From the NCBI GenBank assembly GCA_020850995.1, contig JADZDP010000035.1, positions 1-64,000 on the forward strand: a stretch of 64,000 nucleotides of DNA, read 5' to 3'. This document shows, one piece after another, positions 26,874 through 35,430 of the stretch. The notes below the pieces were generated by a model. That model saw only the letters and a list, made by a program, of their open reading frames with translations. It was not told where the DNA came from and ran no database searches. The position numbers and the translations under genes were made by a program. Origin of the DNA: Deltaproteobacteria bacterium (GTDB lineage: Bacteria > Myxococcota > UBA727 > VGSZ01). How positions within the stretch are numbered: the stretch's first letter is position 1; each line of letters begins with the position of its first letter.

Positions 26874-29372
26874 GTGCCGCCGCGCGCGCCCCTCCCCATC
26901 GACGACGCGCTGCCCGCGCTCATCGACGCGCTGCGCCGCGCGCCCGCCGCGGTGCTGCAAGCGCCGCCCGGCGCCGGCAAGACCACACGCGTACCGCTCG
27001 CGCTGCTCGAGGCGGGCCTACTCGGCGCCGGCCAGCTCGTGCTGCTCGAGCCCAGGCGCATCGCGGCCCGCGCCGCCGCGCGCACGCTGGCCCAGAACCT
27101 CGGCGAGCGACCGGGCGGCACCGTCGGCTACCAAGTTCGCTTCGAGCGCGTCGCCAGCAAGGACACGCGCATCCTCGTGGTCACCGAGGGCATCCTCGGC
27201 CGGCGCTTCCTCTCCGACGCGCTGCTCGAGGGCACCAGCGTGGTGGTGCTCGACGAGTTCCACGAGCGCTCCATCCACACCGACCTGGCGCTCGCCTTCG
27301 TGCATGAGCTGCTCGGCGTGCGCGACGACCTCAAGCTCCTGGTGATGTCGGCCACGCTCGATGCCGCGGCGGTGGCGCGCTACCTCGACGATTGCCCCGT
27401 CGTCACCAGCGCGGGCCGCCCCTTCCCCGTCGACATACGCTTCGCCGACAAGCGCGACGATCGACCCCTCGACGAGCGCATGGCAGGCGCCGTGCGCAAC
27501 CTGGTGGTCGAGCCCGGCGGCGACGGCGGCGACGTGTTGTGTTTCCTGCCCGGCGCGCCCGAGATCCGGCGCACCCAAGAGCGCCTAGCCGAGCGCGCGC
27601 TCGTCGACCCCACGACCGGCGAGGCCGTCGATGTGCTGCCCTTGTTTGGCGCGCTCTCCCCCGAGGAGCAGGACCGCGCCATCGAGCGCGGCGCGCGCCG
27701 TCGCGTGGTGCTCGCCACCAACGTGGCCGAGACCTCGCTGACCTTGCCGGGCGTGTCGGCCGTCGTCGACAGCGGCCTGATGAAGGCCGCGCGCCACGAT
27801 CCCGCCACCGACCGCGAGCACCTCGACACCGTGGGCATCTCCCTGGCCTCGGCCGAGCAGCGCGCCGGCCGCGCCGGCCGCCTGCGCCCCGGCCGCTGCA
27901 TGCGCTTGTGGACGCGGCTCGAGCATCAGGCGCTGGTACCGAGCTTCGCGCCCGAGCTCTTGCGCGCCGATCTCGCGCGCGTCGCGCTCGACGTGCTGGC
28001 CTTTCATCCGGGGCCGCTCACCTCGTTCGCGTTCTTCGAGCGACCGACCGACGCGGCCCTGACGCGCGCCATTGACCTGCTCGCGCTGTTGGGCGCGCTC
28101 GACGATTCCCGTGAACGTTTGAGCCAACGCGGGCGCCGCCTGGCAGAGCTCTCCGTGCAACCGCGCACCGGTGTGCTCCTCCTCGAGGGCGCGCGCTTCG
28201 GCTACCCCGGCGAGGCCGCGCTGTGGGCCGCCGTGCTCGACGACGACCGCGCGTGGCCGCGTGACGAGGCGCGCACCGTGACCGACAGCGACCTCGCGCT
28301 CTTCGCCGTACGACGCCTACCCGAGGACGTACGCCGCGCCGCCCGCGATCTGGCGCGTCACGTGCGAGCGCCCGCCGGGCTGCCGGCGCTCGACGAGGAG
28401 AGCGCGCGGCGCCGCGCCCTCCTCGCCGCCTTCCCCGATCGCCTGTGTCGTCGACGACGCGCTGGCGAGCCGGACGCAGCCATGGTGGGCGGCCGCGGCG
28501 TGCGCTTGGCGCGCGAGAGCGGCGTGCGCGACGCATCGCTGTTCCTGGCGCTCGCCCTCGAGGGCGGCGATCGCAGCGCCGCCCGTGTGCGCGTGGCCGA
28601 GGCGGTCACGCTCGACGACGTGCGCGCCGTGCTCCCGCACCTCGTCACCACCGCCGACGAGGCCGTGTTCGACGAGGCGCGCGGCGCCCTGGCCGGCGTG
28701 CGACGCACCCGCGTGGCGGACCTGATCGTCGAGGAGAAGGGCGGGCTGGCGGTGGACCCCTCGATGGCAGCCCTTGCGCTGGCGCGCGCCTACGCCGCCG
28801 ACTTCACGCGCCACTTCCAGCCCGACGACGAGAGCGCGCGCACCTTGGCGCGCCTGCGCTTCGCGGCGCGCGCCTTGCCAGACGAAGCATGGCCGCCCGT
28901 CGACGACGCGGGTTTGATCTCGCTCTTGCCCGCGCTCTGTACCGGCAAGCGCACGCTCGACGACGCGAAGAAAGCGAGCTGGAAGGGCGCGCTGCTGGAC
29001 CGCCTCACCTGGGCGCAGCGCAAGCTCCTCGACGAGGAGGTGCCGCCACGGCTGGAGGTGCCCACGGGCAACCACATCGGCGTCGACTACCAACCCGCGC
29101 TCGAAGGGGGCGCGCCGGTGCTCGCCGTGCGCCTGCAGGAGCTCTTCGGCCTCACAGAGACGCCGCGCGTGGCCAAGGGCCGCGTGCCGGTGGTGCTGCA
29201 CCTGCTCAGCCCCGGCTACAAGCCCGTGCAGGTGACCAGCGACCTCGCGAGCTTCTGGCGCTCCGGCTACGCCCAGGTGCGCGGCGAGCTACGCGCGCGT
29301 TACCCCAAGCACTCGTGGCCCGACGATCCGCTGACGGCGCCGCCCACGGCGCGCGCCAAGCCGAGACGGTAG
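26874..29372 (+). CDS. hrpB: ATP-dependent RNA helicase HrpB
   Basis: An 832-residue DExH helicase. Walker A is APPGAGKTT (about 29-37), motif II is DEFHER (as usual in HrpB), motif III MSATL, and motif VI QRAGRAGRLRPG. After the two RecA domains come the winged-helix/ratchet region and the HrpB-specific C-terminal domain (PKHSWPDDP near the end). HrpB is widespread but its RNA target is poorly defined. The GTG at 26874 begins the protein about 20 residues before the Walker A helix; the 109-base divergent gap upstream must contain promoters for both directions. Confidence 0.93.
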   Translation: MPPRAPLPIDDALPALIDALRRAPAAVLQAPPGAGKTTRVPLALLEAGLLGAGQLVLLEPRRIAARAAARTLAQNLGERPGGTVGYQVRFERVASKDTRILVVTEGILGRRFLSDALLEGTSVVVLDEFHERSIHTDLALAFVHELLGVRDDLKLLVMSATLDAAAVARYLDDCPVVTSAGRPFPVDIRFADKRDDRPLDERMAGAVRNLVVEPGGDGGDVLCFLPGAPEIRRTQERLAERALVDPTTGEAVDVLPLFGALSPEEQDRAIERGARRRVVLATNVAETSLTLPGVSAVVDSGLMKAARHDPATDREHLDTVGISLASAEQRAGRAGRLRPGRCMRLWTRLEHQALVPSFAPELLRADLARVALDVLAFHPGPLTSFAFFERPTDAALTRAIDLLALLGALDDSRERLSQRGRRLAELSVQPRTGVLLLEGARFGYPGEAALWAAVLDDDRAWPRDEARTVTDSDLALFAVRRLPEDVRRAARDLARHVRAPAGLPALDEESARRRALLAAFPDRLCRRRRAGEPDAAMVGGRGVRLARESGVRDASLFLALALEGGDRSAARVRVAEAVTLDDVRAVLPHLVTTADEAVFDEARGALAGVRRTRVADLIVEEKGGLAVDPSMAALALARAYAADFTRHFQPDDESARTLARLRFAARALPDEAWPPVDDAGLISLLPALCTGKRTLDDAKKASWKGALLDRLTWAQRKLLDEEVPPRLEVPTGNHIGVDYQPALEGGAPVLAVRLQELFGLTETPRVAKGRVPVVLHLLSPGYKPVQVTSDLASFWRSGYAQVRGELRARYPKHSWPDDPLTAPPTARAKPRR

Positions 29373-29382
29373 AACCAGCGCC

Positions 29383-30078
29383 ATGTGCGGTCGCTACGTG
29401 CTGTTCTCGAGCGCTGCCGAGATCGCCGACGCCTTTGACGTCGTCGACGTGCCAGCGCTGCCAGCTCGCTACAACGTCGCGCCCACCACCGAGGTGCCGT
29501 GCGTGCGACTCCACGAGGGACGGCGGTGCGTCGTCCCACTGCGCTGGGGTTTGATTCCGTCCTGGGCCAAGGACCCGTCCATCGGCACGCGGCTCATCAA
29601 CGCGCGCATCGAGACCTTGTTCGAGAAGAACGCCTTCAAGACGAGCTTGCAGAAGCGCCGCTGCCTGGTGGTGAGCAACGGCTTTTACGAGTGGGTGGGC
29701 CCAGCGCGCGCGCGCCGGCCGGTGCTGGTGCGCTTCGACGACGCGCGCCCCTTCGCCTACGCCGGGCTGTGGGCGCGCTGGCAGCCCAACGACGGCGCCG
29801 CGCCCATCGAGTCGTGCACCATCGTCACCATGGCGCCGAACGCCTTGGCCGCGCGAGTGCACGATCGCATGCCTGTGATCCTCGACCCGCGCACCGATGG
29901 CGCGCGCATCGAGGAGTGGCTCGACGTCGCTCGCACCGTGGACCTTGCGAGCCTGCGAGTGCCGCGCGACATCGCGGGTCTGCGCTTCTTTCCGGTGGAC
30001 CGGCGCGTGGGCAACGTGCGCAACGACGACGCCGCGTGCATCGCGCCCACGGGGCCGGCGGACACGCTGCCGGCGTGA
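29383..30078 (+). CDS. SRAP-domain abasic-site protein (YedK/HMCES family)
   Basis: A 231-residue protein that forms a stable thiazolidine crosslink with abasic sites in single-stranded DNA. All key residues are present: Cys2 (exposed after Met removal), Asn in RYNVAPT, Glu in NGFYEW and His in HDRMPVIL. Length and motif order match the family fully. It lies 10 bases after hrpB on the same strand and may share its transcript; no LexA-type box was identified. The call is firm. Confidence 0.95.
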   Translation: MCGRYVLFSSAAEIADAFDVVDVPALPARYNVAPTTEVPCVRLHEGRRCVVPLRWGLIPSWAKDPSIGTRLINARIETLFEKNAFKTSLQKRRCLVVSNGFYEWVGPARARRPVLVRFDDARPFAYAGLWARWQPNDGAAPIESCTIVTMAPNALAARVHDRMPVILDPRTDGARIEEWLDVARTVDLASLRVPRDIAGLRFFPVDRRVGNVRNDDAACIAPTGPADTLPA

Positions 30079-30129
30079 GGCACGCGTGACTGGGTCCGCT
30101 GCCGGCGGATCAGAAGTACACTGCGCCAC

Positions 30130-32202
30130 ATGGATGCTGGGGACCCGACGATCGCCGCGGTAGAACGCGTCTGGACCGACGTGGTCGCCTGCGCCACCGA
30201 GCACGCGGCGCACCTGCGTGCCGTCGACACCGAGGAGCGCACCTGCTGGGCCACGGTGGGTGAAGGCTTGGTCCCGGCGCTGACACCCGACGCGCTGGCC
30301 GGCGCCGCGCGCTTGGTCGGATCGGACGTCGTTGCGCCCTACGCCGTCATCGGCGAGCGCGATCGCTACCTCGTCGAGCTGCACGCCACCTTGCAGCAAC
30401 TGCGCAGCGAGCTCCTCGACGACCACGAGCTCGTGGACGCACAGACCCGCCGGCGCGACCTCGAGCGCAGGCTCGGCGAGCTACGCGTCGTCGTCAAACA
30501 GCAGCGCGCGGAGCCGGGCTTCCTCGAGCGCTGGGAGCAAGTGCGCGCCGGCAAGCGCAAGCCCGATGCGCCGCACCAAGCCCACGACGCTGCGCGCCAG
30601 GAGCTCGACGAGGCCGAGAGCGAGGCGCGGCGCCTGGCCGCGGTGTGCGCGCAGCATTTCCGCGTGCGCAATCGCGTTGAAGAGGTGGTGGAGCAGGAGG
30701 CGCGCGCCGACCAGGAGTACTTACGCGAGGCCCGGCGCTCGGTGGTCGACGCGCTCTTGCCCCTCGGCGACGACGACCTGTGTGCCCGCGCGATCGGGAG
30801 CGCCCAGCTGCTCGTCTGGCTGCGACGGATCGTGGCGGTGCGGGCCAAGCGCGCCTTGACCATCGAGCTCTTCGATCTCCACGTGCGCGAGCCCGGCGAG
30901 GCCCTCGGGCGCCTCCATGGAGCGCTGCGCACCACGGAGGATGCCTACGGCCGCGCCATGCTCCCGCAGCGCGCCGCCGTGCTCGGTCCGCGCGTCGCGC
31001 TTGGGCTGCAGCGCTACCGCAGCATGGCGGCGGCGGTGGTTGCCTTCGACGACTACGCGGCCGTCCCCGAGCGCGCGTCGTTTCGAGATGCGCTCGTGCG
31101 CGCGGCGCCCGCGCCGGCGGTCGTGCCCCTCGATCGTGAGGTGGCAGCCTTGGCGGCGCCGAGCCCCATCGAAGGCCTGTTTGCCGGCGAGCTCACCCTC
31201 GACGACTCGCCCTTGCCCGAGTCGCAAGAAGAGGCGGAGATCTTCACGCGCAAACCCTCGGGCGTGTACTCGCGGCCAAAGACCTCGCACGACGCCGTCA
31301 GCACCGTGCGCGGCGGCACCCGGCTCGGCCGTTACGTAGTCAAGGGGCTGCTCGGCAAGGGTGGCATGGGCGAGGTGTACATCGCGTCGCAGGAAGGGGC
31401 CGAGGGCTTCGAGAAAGAGGTCGTCCTCAAGCGCATGGCGAGCGACATGCGCGACAATGCGCAGTTCGTCTCGATGTTCATCCGCGAAGCGCGCATCGCG
31501 GCGACCCTGAGCCACCCGAACATCGTGCAGATCTTCGACCTGCAGCGCGACGGCGACGAGCTGTTCATCGTCATGGAGCGCCTCGACGGCTTGAGCCTGC
31601 AGAAGCTCCGCCGCCGCGACCCGTCGCTGCCCGTGCTCTTGCGCATGTTCAGCGACGCGGCGCGCGGCCTGGCGGTCATGCACGGGCAGACCGACGATCA
31701 CGGGCGCTCGCTCGGCCTGCTGCACCGCGACATCTCGCCCGACAACCTGTTCGCCACCACGGCGGGCTTCACCAAGATCCTCGACTTCGGCGTGGCGCGC
31801 CGCGACGACCTCACCGTCATCACCGCGCGCGACGAGCTCAAGGGCAAGATCCCGTTCATGGCCCCAGAGCAGATCCGTGGCGATCCCATCGACGGCCGCG
31901 TGGACCTGTTCTCGCTCGGCGCGACCTTCTTCTGGCTCTTCACCGGGCAGCGACCCTTCGGCGGTCCCACCGAGGTCGCCACCTTGCACGCGGTGCTGCA
32001 CGCGCCGCCGCCGGACCTCGGCGAGCTGCGCCGGGATCTGCCGCGCCCTGTGGTCGAACTCGTGCTCTCGCTCTTGCAGAAGCGGCGCGAGGATCGGCCC
32101 GCCGACGCACGCCGCGTGCTCGCGGCCCTCGAGCCGCTCGGGCTGGCGTCCCACGACGACGTCGCGACCTTCATCGCCGCGTCCCTCGAGACCGCTGGCT
32201 GA
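30130..32202 (+). CDS. Serine/threonine protein kinase with a long N-terminal helical region
   Basis: A 690-residue cytoplasmic protein. The kinase domain spans about 397-670: Gly-rich loop GLLGKGGMGEVY, Lys in VVLKRM, HRDISPDN, and DFGVAR, so it should be active (Hanks type). The first 330 residues are mostly alpha-helical and charged, with long coiled-coil stretches (about 70-210), and match no domain I recognise. There is no transmembrane helix and no PASTA or PEGA repeat. It lies 105 bases before the split alpha-2-macroglobulin genes on the same strand, whose function it might control; that link is only positional. Confidence 0.88.
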   Translation: MDAGDPTIAAVERVWTDVVACATEHAAHLRAVDTEERTCWATVGEGLVPALTPDALAGAARLVGSDVVAPYAVIGERDRYLVELHATLQQLRSELLDDHELVDAQTRRRDLERRLGELRVVVKQQRAEPGFLERWEQVRAGKRKPDAPHQAHDAARQELDEAESEARRLAAVCAQHFRVRNRVEEVVEQEARADQEYLREARRSVVDALLPLGDDDLCARAIGSAQLLVWLRRIVAVRAKRALTIELFDLHVREPGEALGRLHGALRTTEDAYGRAMLPQRAAVLGPRVALGLQRYRSMAAAVVAFDDYAAVPERASFRDALVRAAPAPAVVPLDREVAALAAPSPIEGLFAGELTLDDSPLPESQEEAEIFTRKPSGVYSRPKTSHDAVSTVRGGTRLGRYVVKGLLGKGGMGEVYIASQEGAEGFEKEVVLKRMASDMRDNAQFVSMFIREARIAATLSHPNIVQIFDLQRDGDELFIVMERLDGLSLQKLRRRDPSLPVLLRMFSDAARGLAVMHGQTDDHGRSLGLLHRDISPDNLFATTAGFTKILDFGVARRDDLTVITARDELKGKIPFMAPEQIRGDPIDGRVDLFSLGATFFWLFTGQRPFGGPTEVATLHAVLHAPPPDLGELRRDLPRPVVELVLSLLQKRREDRPADARRVLAALEPLGLASHDDVATFIAASLETAG

Positions 32203-32307
32203 GCTGCGGCGGCGGTGCAGACGGTCGGGCGCGCGCACCCGCGTCGCGCGGGCCCGACGCTGCGACAGACCTTTCGCTGCCTCGATCCGTTCTAGGCTCC
32301 CGGGCCT

Positions 32308-35300
32308 ATGACGCTTCGCACCCGCTCCCTGATCGTGGCCGGCGTGGTGGTCTTCGGGATCATCGCGCTCTACTTGAGCAGCACGCGCTGCGTCGGCTTC
32401 TGGCTGCGCACCGGCGCCATCATCGACCAGTGCCCCGATGGCGAGACCCACGTCGGGCTCAGCATCGACGCTGGTGGCTTGCGCCGTGGGCAGAAGGCGC
32501 TGGTCGCCGCTATGCCGCTCGTGCAGTACGTGACCGAAGGCAGCATCGACGTGCGCACGGCGCCACTCGACGCCACCGGCGTGATCTGGTCCTGGTGGCG
32601 CGTTGGCAAGAGCGAGCCCGAGGAGGTGAAGGACGCGCTGACGGTCGACCGCAAGGATCTGCCGGGCCACATCGGCCACGCGAGCTGGGTCACCCTGCGC
32701 GCCGATCTTCCCGACGGCGACTACCTCCTGCGCGCGCGCGCCACCACCAAGCTCGGCGAGGCCACGCTGGATGCCCCGGTGCCGCTGTATGCGCCGGCGC
32801 GCATCCACGTGCTCACCGATCGGCCACTCTATGAGCCCGGCAACACCATCAAGATGCGCGCCCTCGTGCTGCGGGCGCGCGACCTGGTACCGCTCGACGG
32901 GCGCCCCGGGCGCTGGTCGGTGCGCGATCCCGCAGGCACCGTGGTGCTCGAGGAGCGCGCGCCCGCCGGCGACTTCGGCGTCGTCGAGGGCGAGCTGCCG
33001 CTCGACGCCAGCGCACCTGAGGGCACCTGGACGGTGCGCTACGACAGCGGCGGCGCCTTCGACGAAGTGTCGGTCACCGTCGAGCCCTTCACGCTGCCGC
33101 GCTTCACCGTGTCCATCGAGCCGCTGCGCTCGTTTTTCGGCCGCAGAGACGAGCCGCGCGTTCGCGTGCGGGTCACCTCCGCTTCCGGTCAACCGGTGCG
33201 CGCCGCGCTCGCGCTCACCTGGCGCGTCGACGGCGACTGGCCACCGCCGCCAGCCTGGACCCTCGCGCTGCCGGCCGAGGCGCGCGCCGACGCGAGCGGT
33301 CAAGCGGAGCTCACGCTGCCACGCGTGCCACCGGACCTGATGGGCAAGGTCGCGCTCAACCTCACGGCCACCGCCACCGACGAAACCGGCGATCAGGAGG
33401 TCGGTACCAGCGCCGTGCTGCTGGCGGAGGACGCCATCGACGTCGCTGCCGTCACCGAATTCGACGGCGGCCTCGCGGAGGGGCTCAATAACCGCGTGTA
33501 CCTGCGCGTCACCACCGCCGCCGGCGCGCCGCTCGGCGGCGCCAGCGTCACGGTCAAGCGCGCCTGGGACAAGCGCGACAAGGGCGTGGTGGTCGACGCC
33601 GACGAAGACGGTGTGGCCGCGCTGCAGCTCGACCCGGGCCCCGCGGTGAACGTGCTGGTGCCGCCCATGCCCGTGCGCATGCCGCCGCAGAGCCCCGCGG
33701 TCGAGCGCACGTCGCTGGCAGACGCGCTCGGCGGCGGCGAGGTCTCGCTCGCCGACATCACCGCCGTCGACCGCTGGAACACCGTGGTGTCCCCGTGCAC
33801 GCGTTACGCCGACGGCGAGACCACGGCCAACGTCACGCTGCGCGTGGAACCAAGCGGCCGCGTGGCGCGCGCCATCGCCGATCGCGGCGACGACGCCAGC
33901 GCCTGCGTGGCGTCGACCTTGAGCGGCCGCAGCGTGGCGGCAGCTGCAAGCGTGCGCATCTTCTCGCTCGAGTACAGCCTGCAGAGCACCAGCGCCACGC
34001 TGGGCGTCGAGGAGTCCGCTGGTTCGCTGCCCCCGCGCCTGCGCCGGGAGCTCGAGCGCGCCGCGCGCGACGCCCGCACCTGCCTCGGCGCGCTCACCGA
34101 GGACCGCGTGCTGCCGCGCATGCTGGTGTGGGACCTCGTGGACGGCCGCTTCTCGCTGCAGTTCGCCCGTGACCCGCAAGCGACGGAGTCGGGCGAGCTC
34201 TTGGACGCAACGCGCACCGCCTGCATCGAGGGGCGCCTGGCGCGCCTCGAAGGCACCACGCTGCCGCCCTTGGTCCACCGAGAGGACGACGGCTACGGCG
34301 ACGACGGCGACGAGGGCCAGGAGGCCGTGCAGCGAAGCGGCATCGGCGCCGTGCGCCTGTCGGTGGGCGGTGTCGACGTGCCTGGCGCCCCGCCAAAGCC
34401 CGAGCCCACCATGATGCTCGGCTACGAGCTTCTGGTGTCGGCGCGCTCGGGCGGCGAGGCCCTCGGCCAGACCAAGCTGCGGCTCCAGCCCGGCGCCGTG
34501 CCGCCCCTGCGCCTGCGACCGTCCACCGTCGTCGCCGAGGCGGGCGCCGAGCTCACCATCGAGCTCTTGCGTGGCCCCGACTTCAGCGGCGAGCTGCCAA
34601 AGAAGCTCGCGCTCTCGCACACCGATCAGACCCTCGAGGCCGACGTCGACCCGGAGAAGCGCGTCGCTCGCTTCGCGCTGCCGGGTGAGCGCACCGGATG
34701 GTGGGAGGCACGGTTCGGCGGCGCCGTGGCGCGCGTCTTCGTGCCCAGGCAAAGCGCGCTGCAGGTTGCCGTGGCCAGCGACAAAGGTAGCTACCGGCCC
34801 GGTGAGCGTGCCCACCTCACGATCAGCACGCGCGCCAACGACGCCGGCACCAAGGCCGCGGTCACCCTGGTGGGTGTCGACGAGACGCTGGCGACGCTCA
34901 CGACGCTGCCCGGCCCCGATGCGCTCGAGCGCGTGCTACCCACGGTGCAGATGCAGCGGCGCGCCTTCGACGCCCTCGACGCCACGGCGCTCGCGCTCGG
35001 CCGGATCCGCGGCAAGAACGCCGCCGCGGCCACCGTGCTCCTGGTCTCGCAGGTGCCCACGCCCGACGAGCTCGACGCCAGCGTCAACTCGAGCGCGTCG
35101 TCGTCGTTGGACCCGCTGGCACCGCTGGCCGACCGCTTCTACACGGTGCTCGAGGCGCTCTACGGCGAGGTGCGCGCGTTCGAGCACGAGGCGCCCAAGG
35201 ACGAGAAGCTCACGCCGAAGAAGATGCTCGGGCTCTGGGATCGCGCGCTCGCCGCAGCCAAGGCCAAGGGCGGCACGGTCACCGATGCCTTCGGGCGCCC

Positions 35301-35430
35301 GCTCTCGCTCGCGGTGCTCCCGGACGAGCTGGTGGCGCTCACGGATCCGCGCGTGGTGGTCGCCGACGGCACACGGCTGCCCGAGGACGTGGAGGCCTGG
35401 GTTCCCTTCGTGCGCAGGAGTGCATCATGA
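32308..35430 (+). CDS. Alpha-2-macroglobulin-like protein, N-terminal half (MG domains)
   Basis: A 1040-residue protein with a signal anchor (about 8-24). Residues about 165-260 form an MG2 domain (ARIHVLTDRPLYEPGNTIKMRAL), followed by further macroglobulin-type beta domains; near 785-850 a second such set ends in VASDKGSYRPGERAHLTI. The region 490-570 includes a Cys-flanked segment with TLRVEPSGRVARAI that resembles the AgmX/TonB C-terminal pattern. The protein stops where the bait region and alpha-2-macroglobulin core should follow; those are in the next gene, which overlaps by 4 bases (ATGA). Together they make a two-subunit version of the usually single chain. Confidence 0.8.
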   Translation: MTLRTRSLIVAGVVVFGIIALYLSSTRCVGFWLRTGAIIDQCPDGETHVGLSIDAGGLRRGQKALVAAMPLVQYVTEGSIDVRTAPLDATGVIWSWWRVGKSEPEEVKDALTVDRKDLPGHIGHASWVTLRADLPDGDYLLRARATTKLGEATLDAPVPLYAPARIHVLTDRPLYEPGNTIKMRALVLRARDLVPLDGRPGRWSVRDPAGTVVLEERAPAGDFGVVEGELPLDASAPEGTWTVRYDSGGAFDEVSVTVEPFTLPRFTVSIEPLRSFFGRRDEPRVRVRVTSASGQPVRAALALTWRVDGDWPPPPAWTLALPAEARADASGQAELTLPRVPPDLMGKVALNLTATATDETGDQEVGTSAVLLAEDAIDVAAVTEFDGGLAEGLNNRVYLRVTTAAGAPLGGASVTVKRAWDKRDKGVVVDADEDGVAALQLDPGPAVNVLVPPMPVRMPPQSPAVERTSLADALGGGEVSLADITAVDRWNTVVSPCTRYADGETTANVTLRVEPSGRVARAIADRGDDASACVASTLSGRSVAAAASVRIFSLEYSLQSTSATLGVEESAGSLPPRLRRELERAARDARTCLGALTEDRVLPRMLVWDLVDGRFSLQFARDPQATESGELLDATRTACIEGRLARLEGTTLPPLVHREDDGYGDDGDEGQEAVQRSGIGAVRLSVGGVDVPGAPPKPEPTMMLGYELLVSARSGGEALGQTKLRLQPGAVPPLRLRPSTVVAEAGAELTIELLRGPDFSGELPKKLALSHTDQTLEADVDPEKRVARFALPGERTGWWEARFGGAVARVFVPRQSALQVAVASDKGSYRPGERAHLTISTRANDAGTKAAVTLVGVDETLATLTTLPGPDALERVLPTVQMQRRAFDALDATALALGRIRGKNAAAATVLLVSQVPTPDELDASVNSSASSSLDPLAPLADRFYTVLEALYGEVRAFEHEAPKDEKLTPKKMLGLWDRALAAAKAKGGTVTDAFGRPLSLAVLPDELVALTDPRVVVADGTRLPEDVEAWVPFVRRSAS

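Noticed and set aside
30721..34815. Very long minus-strand open frame (over 1300 codons) over the kinase and alpha-2-macroglobulin genes
   Set aside because: It lies opposite firmly identified genes and its translation is His/Arg/Gly-rich without domains; such shadows are common at high GC.
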